Below, in pieces: positions 55,910 through 64,000 of a stretch of DNA of 64,000 nt (position 1 is the first letter of the stretch; each line of letters starts with the position of its first letter). The stretch covers positions 2,976,001 to 3,040,000 of the forward strand of contig ML058477.1 in NCBI GenBank assembly GCA_003013855.2, read 5' to 3'. Position numbers and translations under genes: made by a program. The notes below the pieces were generated by a model. It was not told where the DNA came from and did not search any database. It worked only from the letters and a program-made list of their open reading frames with translations. This DNA comes from Liriodendron chinense (lineage: Eukaryota; Streptophyta; Magnoliopsida; Magnoliales; Magnoliaceae).

Positions 55910-56995
55910 ATGTCTAGAGAGGACTCTTCATCCGTCACTAAGCCTCCTTTCTTTGATGGGTCAAATTATCCATACTGGAAAGCCCGAATGCGCATCTTCT
56001 TGGAATCTATTGATTCGGATGTGAGGGACATGGTTGACTTTGGATATGAACCCCCAATGGTTACTATTTCCAAGGAGGGTGAGCCGGATGTTCTCAGGCC
56101 AAAAGACAAGGCATTGTGGACTGCTCATGAAAAAGCTCAGCGTATTAATAATGCCAAAGGCCTGAATGCCATATTTTGTTCAGTATCTAGAGAAGAATTT
56201 GGTCGGATCCAAAATTGCACTACCAGTAAACAAGCATGGGATATTCTGGAAGTTACCCATGAAGGAACAAATGTTGTTAAAAATTCTAAACTCCAGCGCC
56301 TCTCCACTCTCTTTGAAAATATTACTATGGAGGAGGATGAAACGTTTACTGAATTTTATACCAAACTGAACAAAATCACAAATGATATGTGGGGCTTAGG
56401 GGATCCGGTTCCGGAACATAGGCTTTGTAGGAAAATCCTGAGATCTCTTCCGGATCGGTTCTCTTCTAAAGTCACCACCATTGAAGAGTGTAGGGATCTA
56501 AACACAATGAAAGTTGAAGAACTCATAGGTTCCCTACAAACCTTTGAGCTAGGCTTTAAAGCCCCCTCTAGAAGGAAAAACATCGCCTTCAAGTCCTCTT
56601 ACAGACACAAGAAAATCAAAAGCGAGACGGAGGATGATAGCGATGATGAGGATGATGAGGAAGAACAATTGAACAAAAAATTTAAGAGATTCCTCAAATT
56701 TGATAGAGGGAATAGCCGTGACAAGAAGGACAAGAAGGGTGATAAACGTACAGGAAAATCATCCATACCTTCATCCGTCCGTTGTTACGGTTGCGGTCGT
56801 CGTGGCCATATTGCCCCGGAATGTCCGGAAGGGCCTAAACCGAAAGGTAAAAAGGCAATGGCTGCCACTTGGGATGATACGGAGGAGTCCGAATCTGATG
56901 ATGAAAGCCAACATTATGATCTTGCTCTCTCGGCCTCCATCACGACCCCTTTACCAGATTATCTAAGAGGGGATCCCAACCGCTATCCCTTCTAG
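55910..56995 (+). CDS. SIRE-3 gag, intact (361 aa)
   Basis: Nucleocapsid and capsid protein of a copia element, expected to form cytoplasmic particles around element RNA. It starts MSREDSSSVTKPPFFDGSNY at the first ATG after the primer-binding site. Motifs in order: YWKARMRIFLES, LNAIFCSVSREEFGRIQNC, AWDILEVTHEGTNVVKNSKL, LCRKILRSLPDRFSSKV, an acidic stretch, a basic stretch and a CCHC knuckle CYGCGRRGHIAPEC at residues 292-305. It ends 54 residues after the knuckle with a stop, whereas SIRE-2 gag continues into a coiled coil and second knuckle, so this gag is C-terminally shortened. No stop or frameshift is present. Confidence 0.93.
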   Translation: MSREDSSSVTKPPFFDGSNYPYWKARMRIFLESIDSDVRDMVDFGYEPPMVTISKEGEPDVLRPKDKALWTAHEKAQRINNAKGLNAIFCSVSREEFGRIQNCTTSKQAWDILEVTHEGTNVVKNSKLQRLSTLFENITMEEDETFTEFYTKLNKITNDMWGLGDPVPEHRLCRKILRSLPDRFSSKVTTIEECRDLNTMKVEELIGSLQTFELGFKAPSRRKNIAFKSSYRHKKIKSETEDDSDDEDDEEEQLNKKFKRFLKFDRGNSRDKKDKKGDKRTGKSSIPSSVRCYGCGRRGHIAPECPEGPKPKGKKAMAATWDDTEESESDDESQHYDLALSASITTPLPDYLRGDPNRYPF

Positions 56996-57797
56996 GTGAA
57001 GGTGTTCCCGACCCCTCACCTCATGCTACATTCTATGAGGGTGTTGTGGAACTTTGCTACCCTTTGGCTTCTTAATCTCATCATGGTAAGAGAGGGTAGC
57101 TAGTTTTGCTTTTATTGGAAAATCTGAGGATTTCAGCCTCATTTCTGTGTATATGGGCAAATCAGAGGATTCAAGCCTCATTCGCCCAAATTTTGATGAT
57201 TTAGCCTTGCTTTTAATTAATTCATTTGCTTGCTAGATTGTCATCCTGCTTAGATTAGCTAATCATCTTGAGTTTTATGCTTCATGTATGCTAATCTTTG
57301 CTGAGTATTGGTCTTGATATACCTTAGGGGAGGTTGGTTGATTGGGCTATAAGCCCTTTGTGCTTCATTGCAAATGTATGTCCTTGACCAATATGCATGA
57401 TTACCTACGCTTAGATAGTTATATCTTCCTGTTAATCATGTTTTTCTTAGCATGATCCATGTATTTATGATTCATGCACCCTACACTCTCCTTTTAGCTT
57501 GTGCTTATAGTTATAACTGCGACACACTATCTTCTCTTACCTTAACCTTATTGGCATATCATTAAGGGGGAGAGAATAGTTTGTCAATTGCTAACAAAAA
57601 GGGGGAGAAAGATCAAATCCCACCAAAACTAGTTTGCTTTGTTTTGTGATGCAGGGATTGACAGGTTGTGGGGGAGCAAACTGAAGAGGGGCAGCTTAGT
57701 TTGTCATGTCAAGAGTCCTGTACTTTATGTTTTATCAATGTAATCTCTTGTACATGTAATTTGTTTTGGCAGGTTAAGTTTTTTGTAAGTAATTGAC
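56996..57797 (+). other. Noncoding region after SIRE-3 gag
   Basis: About 800 bp in the place of pol, with no retrotransposon enzyme motif in any frame. Related words recur inside it (aaatctgaggatttcagcctcatt and aaatcagaggattcaagcctcatt around 57120-57185). It probably combines the 3' noncoding region of the parent element with the deletion junction. Confidence 0.75.
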
Positions 57798-57808
57798 AAA
57801 GGGGGAGA
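57798..57808 (+). other. SIRE-3 polypurine tract
   Basis: AAAGGGGGAGA, one base before TGTTAGTGC of the 3' LTR. Confidence 0.93.
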
Positions 57809-58147
57809 TTGTTAGTGCACTTTTCCGTGGCATACTAGTGCACCTTGTTTGTCAATCACTTACAGCAGTGAGTCTAGAGTCGGTTGAGCCCAAAGAAGAC
57901 GAAGACCGAAGACTCAAGACGTCCAGCCGCATCTAGGATGAAGATTCAGGTATATGAGATGCCTTGGTGCCTTAACCTCGACCAAAACCCATCCCCCTTG
58001 TATCCTTGATGACCTTGACCATATTTAGAACCCTTTAGGCATCATTGATAGGCCCTAGGTGTCCCATTTGAACATCCCAACCTTGGCCTAAATCACCAAG
58101 CTGAATCATGAGGAGTTCAGCTTTATGGAGGGGAGAACCAGGCTGGT

Positions 58148-58455
58148 CCGACCGGTCATGACCGGTCGGCCAGCAGCCTTGCTGCAAATGCTCATATAGG
58201 CAGCCGACCGGTCATGACCAGTCGGCCTTCACTATGGCTGAAGAAACAGCATGTACAGCCGACCGGTCATGACCGGTCGGCCTTCACTAGCCTTGAAGAC
58301 CAGCAAGGGGGTCCGACCGGTCATGACCGGTCGGCCTGGAGTATTTGGCTTGTCCAGTGAGGGGGTCCGACCGGTCATGACCGGTCGGCCCATATATTTG
58401 GCCGTTGCTATTGATGTCCTCCAGCAAAGGGGTCCGACCGGTCATGACCGGTCGG
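58148..58455. promoter_or_regulatory. 22-bp palindrome array of the SIRE-3 3' LTR
   Basis: Six units as in the 5' LTR. The second is broken by the G-to-A change at 58220 in a CpG. Confidence 0.95.
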
Positions 58456-58511
58456 GACAGGTCGTTTATGACCGTTTTCTGCCCGTTTTAGAGCCGTTGG
58501 AGCCCTCTTTT

Positions 58512-58523
58512 CTATATATATGG
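58512..58523 (+). promoter_or_regulatory. TATA box of the SIRE-3 3' LTR
   Basis: CTATATATATGG, as at 54585. From here a transcript would read out into the Tat-4 protease region in sense. Confidence 0.75.
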
Positions 58524-59768
58524 TGCTCCATTCTTGGGCAATGTGAGAGAAGTTTTTGAGAGCCCATTCCACACTTATCTTGTACATCATTTGGGGCCTC
58601 AAAGAGGAGGTTTTCAAGTCATATCCCTTGTGTTTCAAACACAAGTATGGGCATTCAAATGCTATCAAGAGATGACTTGATTCCTCTCTCAAATCTAGAG
58701 GTGTGACACTATTCCACATAGGTATATCCTTTGTCCAAGACCTCTAAAAGACTCTCTAGGTGAATCTCCTAGTTGGAACATCCTACACATCCCATGTATG
58801 AGATTCACCCATCCTCCTAGCACCTTGGGCATTTCAAGGCATCGCATGCAAGGTGTTTGATCGAATGTGGCTGAGGCATTGGCGACGCAACAGCGGCACG
58901 ATCGAGGGAGCAAAGGGAAGCTGATTGAAGCACGGGAGAGCGGAGATCAAGCAACCCATTACGACGCTAAACAAGGGGCTCATCCGACAAGTAAGTTGTC
59001 TCATTTGAGAGTCCATTTTAGAGTTTGTTTGTCAACTCGCCTTAGGGACGTTAGCCGTTCCTTGGCCCGTCAGCCGGGCCTAAAACTAAGTCTCCAAGGG
59101 GGAGCCTCCGACACGGGAGTAAACGTGCGATAAGGTTGAGAGTTAGCCTTTGTCTAAAACTCCGGATACGGTTGAGAGGTGAACCGATAAAACCTCCGCG
59201 TGTAAAGGTTGAGAGGTGAACCTCATTTAAAACCTCCGATAGTGAATGCCGGTGTGCTCAAAGGGGTTGAGTACTTGAACCGGGAGTGGAGTAGACTCGT
59301 AGTCGAACCACTATACATCCTTGTGTTTGTGATTGTTATTGAGCACATTGATATCTTTGCATTGTTAGTTTAATTGCTTAATTATGAATGAATGATATGA
59401 ATGCATGCTAGGCACTTTTTAGGCATCCTTGCACAAGATGTACCTTCACTACTTGTGTAGACTTGAGCTCATTGATCCAATCTCATAAGTCTACACAAGG
59501 TGCATAGGTTAGTAGCTTAATTAGTTGAATCATTTTCTTACCTATGCATGCTTAGACTAGGTTTGGTTATTGCTTAACTCTTGCTAGTCTTGTGATTGGA
59601 CCCACCAAGGCTTGGAAGCCAAGGTGTTCTTGCTTACAACGCTTATCTTGTTGAATTGTATTAGTAGGCGAAAAGATTTTCAAAAAGGTCCTATTCACCC
59701 CCCCTTCTAGGTCCATAGCCATATCTCCAAGTGTCTCATCTAGCGGTGAAAACCGCACTTTCAACCAC

Positions 59769-61591
59769 CTCATCATCAAACCGACCAGGAGGACGCCGAG
59801 CCCACGGGAGAAATTCGCACTATCGTCGGGGGACCAGCTTGCGGGGGTGACTCTCAAGCTTCAAGAAAGGCATACGCTCGAAAGGCGTCCAAAGAACCCC
59901 AGCAGATCTATTGGCTGGAACAAGCGTCCAACTCATCGAAAGCTAGCCATCCTCCAATTTCTTTCACCCTCGAAGATGCAGCGGGAATTCACTTCCCTCA
60001 TGAAGATTCCATTGTAGTCACATTGAAGGTATCAAATTATCTAACTCATCGAATTATGGTGGATACAGGTAGCTCAGCCGATATTCTGTATTTGGAGGCT
60101 TTCGACAAGATGGCACTTGCCAGAAACCTCCTCAAGCCAGTATCGACCCCCCTTGTCGGCTTTGGAGGAGAGGTAGTAACACCTGAAGGAAGTATCGATC
60201 TCCCAGTTACTTTTGGGGAGAGTCCAGCGAAGACCACCGTCTTCGTAAATTTCCTCGTCGTGGATCGAAAATCAGCATATAACGCCATTTTGGGGCGGCC
60301 GTCTCTAACTAAGGTTGGAGCGGCCTTGCACCCTTCATATTTATGTGTTAAATTTCCTACCCCAAATGGCATCGGGGTCGTGCGAGGAAGTCAGCAAGAG
60401 GCTCGGTCTTGTTACCAGATAGCCCTCCAAGATCGAAAGAAGGCTCAAGCGACACCCGTCATGGAGATAGCTCAAGGATCACCCGACGATCCCTCAACCA
60501 CCTCGTTGGATCCGAGAGAGAATGCTCTGAAGTCGGGAACTCCGGGGGAGGAAACAATGGCAATCCACTTGTCCGAAGACGACCCATCTAAGATCATGTG
60601 CATCGGGTCCTCCTTGACCACTGTCCATCGTGAAAATTTGATCCGTTTCCTCACCGAATACAAGGATGTGTTTGCTTGGTCTCATAAAGATATGCCAGGC
60701 ATCGATCCTGATGTCATCGCACATCGTCTCAACATTGACCCGAAGCATAAACCCGTACATCAGCGTCGACGTGCCTTCACTGCAGAAAGACAAATGGCAA
60801 TCAAAACTGAAGTTGAGAAGCTACTCGCGGCTAATTTCATAAAGGAAGTTGACTACCCAGAGTGGGTCGCAAACGTAGTTCTCGTCCGGAAAGCTAATGG
60901 CAAATGGAGGATGTGCGTCGACTATTCAGACTTAAACAAAGCATGCCCCAAAGATAGCTTTCCGACACCGCAGATCGACCAGTTGATCGACTCAACAGCT
61001 GGACATGCTCTCCTCAGCTTTATGGATGCTTATTCTGGTTACAACCAGATTATGATGCATCCACCTGATAGCCAGCATACTGCCTTCATCACAGATCGAG
61101 GACTATATTGCTACCAGGTAATGCCGTTCGGTCTTAAAAATGCAGGGGCCACTTATCAACGTCTTGTCAACAAAATGTTCGCTGCTCAAATCGGTAGGAA
61201 TATGGAAGTGTATGTTGACGATATGCTCGTGAAAAGCATCGTTGAAGATAACCACATTTCAGATCTTCGAGAAGCCTTTGATCTGATGAGGAAGTATCAA
61301 ATGAAGTTAAACCCGGAAAAATGCGCGTTTGGAGTGTCTGCAGGGAAATTTCTTGGGTTCATGGTTGGCCAGCGTGGAATTGAGGCAAATCCTGAAAAGA
61401 TTAAAGCATTGATAGAGATGAAATCCCCTGTTACTCTGAAGGACGTTCAGCGTCTGGCAGGTCGCATCGCATCATTGAACAGGTTCATCTCGCGAGCATC
61501 TGACAAGTGCTTGCCCTTCTTCAAACTCCTTCGTGCAACGGCCAAATCTGATTGGAAGTGGACACCTCAGTGTGAAGAAGCTTTCCAATAA
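59769..61591 (+). pseudogene. Tat-4 protease and reverse transcriptase
   Basis: Open from about 60023 to a TAA at 61589-61591. Protease VDTGSSADIL lies at residues 13-22 of this stretch, ILGRPSLTKVGA follows, and RT has WRMCVDYSDLNKACPKDSFP, MDAYSGYNQIMMH, MPFGLKNAGATYQR and YVDDML (YVDD at 397-400). Unlike Tat-1, the RT core is uninterrupted here. The TAA replaces a CAA (FQQLKQ in Tat-1). Confidence 0.94.
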
Positions 61592-62460
61592 CTGAAGCAA
61601 TACATGAGCGCTCCCCCCATTTTATCTAAGCCTGTAGCACATGAGTAACTCATTCTTTATTTATCTGTGTCTTCCACGGCCGTTAGCGCCGCTTTAATAA
61701 GAGAAGATTCCGGGGTGCAAAGGCCCGTTTATTATATCAGTCGAGCAATGGTTGATGCAGAAACTAGGTATTCTGATATGGAGAAACTGGCCCTAGCCTT
61801 AATCACGGCAGCTCGAAAACTGCGACCATACTTTCAAGCCCATGCTATTTTAGTACCAACAAATCATCCACTACGACAAGTCCTTCAAAAACCTGAGGCT
61901 TCCGAGCGCTTAACTAAATGGGCGGTCGAGATCAGTGAGCATGATATCTCATTCTGTCCTAGGACCGCAGTCAAGGGCCAGGCCGTGGCTGACTTCATTG
62001 CCGAATTTACATATTCTTCTGAAGATAATGTCACGACCAGCGACCAACCTCCTTGGTCGCTCTTCGTGGACGGGTCGTCACGGGCCACTGGCAGTGGAGC
62101 GGGTCTGATTTTAGTGGCTCCCGACGGGTCGCATTTTCAATACGCTCTGCGTTTCGAATCACGCGTCTCCAATAATGAAGCAGAATATGAGGCCCTAATT
62201 GTTGGCCTCGAACTGGCCATTGTCCTCGCAGTCCAGAATTTGATAATTCATAGCGACTCCCAGCTCATTGTCAATCAAGTTCTTGGTGAATTCGAAGCCA
62301 AAGAAGAAAGAATGGCCTTATACAAGTCTCGTGTCCTCATCCTGCTCGCCAAACTGAAGACTTATAAAATAATTCATATCCCTCGCGAGCAGAACCAACT
62401 TGCCGATTCCTTGGTAAAACTCGCTTCTGCGCCGGAATCGGAGTTATCACATTCAATCCC
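61592..62460 (+). pseudogene. Tat-4 RNase H and second RNase H
   Basis: After the TAA the frame continues, meets a second TAA at 61646-61648 (CAA in Tat-1, HEQLIL), then is open from 61667. The first RNase H shows RYSDMEKLALALITAARKL. The second shows LFVDGSSRATGSGAG, VSNNEAEYEALI and IIHSDSQLIVNQ, retaining the three acidic residues. Confidence 0.92.
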
Positions 62461-63740
62461 CATCGAGCACCGTCAGAACTTGAGTATCGACCAAGTGACT
62501 CTTGAGCAAGTTATATCGGTACAATCGTCTCCATGCTGGATGGATCCTATCATCCTTTATCTCAGAGATGGATACCTACCAGAAGACAAGAAAGCTGCAA
62601 GACAAATTCGGCTTCGAGCTGCCAGGTACACCTTACAAGATGGAATATTGTTGCGAAAAAGCTTCTCCTTGCCTTATTTAAGGTGTCTTCATCCAGAAGA
62701 AGCACTTCGTGTTCTAGATGAAGTACACCACGGGGCATGTGGTAACCATCCCAAGGGGCGATCCCTAGCATATAAAGCGATGAGGCAAGGATATTATTGG
62801 CCTACTATGAAAGCGGACGCCATCGAATTTTCTAAAAAATGCGACAAGTGTCAACGATATCTAGCCTATACCTCGTGTACCGTCTGAGCGGATGACCCCA
62901 GTTGATAGCCCTTGGCCTTTTGCTCAATGGGGGATCGATATCATTGGGACAGAATAGGTTCGCGATCGTGGCGGTTGATTATTTCACCAAATGGGCCGAG
63001 CAGAACCATTAGCCAAGATTACTGAAAAACAAACTACTAAGTTTATATGGAGAAATATCATATGTCGTTTCGGACTTCCTCATACTATAATTACCGATAA
63101 CGGAACCCAGTTCGACAACGCAGCCTTTGATGAATTTTGCGACAAATGGAAGATACGTAATCTTCGCACTTCTCCATATCATCCTCAGGCGAATGGGCAG
63201 GTCGAGGCAGTGAACAAGATCATAAAGCATCATTTAAAGACCAAACTAGGTGAATGTAAAGGGGTGTGGCCAGAACTTCTGCCAGAGGTATTATGGGCCT
63301 ATAGAACCACGGCTTGTACATCAACAGGTGAAACTCCTTTCTCTTTAGCATTTGGTGTTGATGCAGTGGTACCGGTGGAAATTCAAGTGCCCTCATATCG
63401 GATCGAGCAGTATGATCCCGCAAGCAATCAGGAAAACCTCCGACTTCATCTCGATCTCTTGGAAGAACGAAGAAATGCTTCCCAAGTACGAGTGGCAGCA
63501 TATCAACAACGTATTGCTCATTATCGGAATGCGAAGGTTAGACCTAGATCCTTCCAGCCCGGAGATTTGGTCCTAAGGCAAAATCTTGGAGTTCCTGCTC
63601 GTTCATTGGATCCGAATTGGGAAGGCCCGTATCGGGTTATTAGGGTTGTGAGACCCGGTACTTATTATCTTGAAGACATGCAAGGGAAGCCTGTACGTCG
63701 CCCTTGGCACGTGGAGCATTTGCTACGATACTACCCCTAG
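62461..63740 (+). pseudogene. Tat-4 integrase, two frame breaks
   Basis: HHCC region HHGACGNHPKGRSLAYKAMRQGYYWPT...CDKCQRY ends at a frame break near 62875. A second break with a short deletion lies near 62945, where the PLPTGKGQ stretch of Tat-1 is missing. The core then continues (ITDNGTQFDN, SPYHPQANGQVE) without interruption to RPWHVEHLLRYYP and a stop at 63738-63740. Confidence 0.93.
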
Positions 63741-64000
63741 ATTCGATGTAGTTTTATTACAACGTTTTATGAATAAAGTGAAAGATATCTTTTGGCCGCT
63801 ACTCCATTTATATGGACCTGAATAGCCCTGAAGAGTGCTTACACATCCTCTTGGCCAATTGCCTACCTTTGGTAGGACTGAAATTGTTACTAGTTGGTCA
63901 CTTCTCCATTTACATGGACCTGAATAGCCCCGAAGAGAATGGATACCATCTCTTGACCAACCTTCTGCCCTTGGTAGAATCAAAATCTCAATCAATAGAT
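63741..64000 (+). other. Tat-4 3' noncoding region with a 102-bp tandem duplication
   Basis: ctccatttayatggacctga starts at 63802 and 63904, a 102-bp step with about 80 percent identity by eye. The same words occur once in Tat-1 near 580-620. No gene is seen. Confidence 0.8.

Larger units (their letters stand above)
53883..59763 (+). mobile_element. SIRE-3: recent gag-only (TR-GAG type) copia element, 5,881 bp
   Basis: Two 1,954-bp LTRs, primer-binding site, intact gag, short noncoding stretch and polypurine tract, flanked by TSD accac inside Tat-4. No protease, integrase, RT or RNase H is present between gag and the 3' LTR, so it must borrow these from a related autonomous element. Elements with terminal repeats and only gag are known in plants as TR-GAG. 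The single LTR difference I found indicates very recent movement. Confidence 0.97.
57810..59763 (+). repeat. 3' LTR of SIRE-3 (1,954 bp)
   Basis: Same length as the 5' LTR, offset 3,927 bp. The only difference I found is G at 54293 versus A at 58220, inside the second palindrome. Palindromes start at 58148, 58204, 58259, 58313, 58367 and 58434; TATA box at 58512-58523. Confidence 0.97.
59764..64000 (+). mobile_element. Tat-4, right part (protease to 3' noncoding)
   Basis: Resumes after SIRE-3 (TSD accac 59764-59768) with the gag-protease linker and full pol order. The 3' LTR is outside the window. Confidence 0.93.

Noticed and set aside
56996..57797. A hidden pol or envelope-like gene after SIRE-3 gag
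   Set aside because: No DSG, YVDD, HHCC, DD35E or RNase H motif in any frame, and the stretch is too short for pol.

Overview
This window is nuclear DNA from a flowering plant and consists almost entirely of nested LTR retrotransposons. The evidence is plant-lineage Ty3/gypsy polyproteins (Tat with a second RNase H, Athila, and Tekay with a chromodomain), SIRE-type Ty1/copia gag, plant-style LTRs (TG...CA) and 5-bp target-site duplications (TSDs). I found no host gene, rRNA, tRNA or CRISPR locus. The species cannot be named from this sequence; a gene-poor heterochromatic or pericentromeric position is likely.

Left part (1-15,383), all on the minus strand, is a chain in which each element interrupts the next: Tat-1 (1-7,064; 5' LTR 6,262-7,064) sits in the gag of Tat-2 (7,065-12,514; a 3.27-kb LTR at 9,246-12,514), which sits in a SIRE-type LTR (SIRE-1, 12,515-14,362), which abuts a tandem-repeat-bearing candidate LTR (14,363-15,021) and a decayed Tat gag (15,022-15,383).

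Central part (15,384-47,156): Athila-A (minus; 15,384-20,817 and 46,812-47,156) is split by a solo LTR (plus; 20,818-21,187 and 45,817-46,806; TSD ggcct). That solo LTR is split by Athila-B (minus; 21,188-45,811; TSD cacat). Athila-B gag is split by a Tekay element (plus; 29,160-43,376; TSD tgctc), whose 3' LTR holds two Athila-like solo LTRs in opposite orientation (38,534-40,113 and 40,952-42,514; the second with TSD gtagt).

Right part (47,157-64,000), plus strand: SIRE-2 (LTR 47,157-49,034, gag, start of protease) interrupts Athila-A. It is interrupted at 51,194 by Tat-4, which in turn holds SIRE-3 (53,883-59,763; TSD accac), a gag-only element whose 1,954-bp LTRs differ at one base that I could see. 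SIRE-3 is the youngest insertion and the only one whose gene is intact.

Most striking pattern: LTRs of unrelated superfamilies (SIRE/copia and Athila/gypsy) carry arrays of GC-rich palindromes just upstream of the TATA box. The same module, paired GACCGGTC octamers repeated about every 52-56 bp with CCAGCA-like spacers, occurs in SIRE-3 and in Athila-like LTRs. Two RNA hairpins are also conserved among the Athila LTRs, one strictly and one broadly. Nonsense changes between related copies are mostly C-to-T or G-to-A, as expected of methylated, decaying elements.
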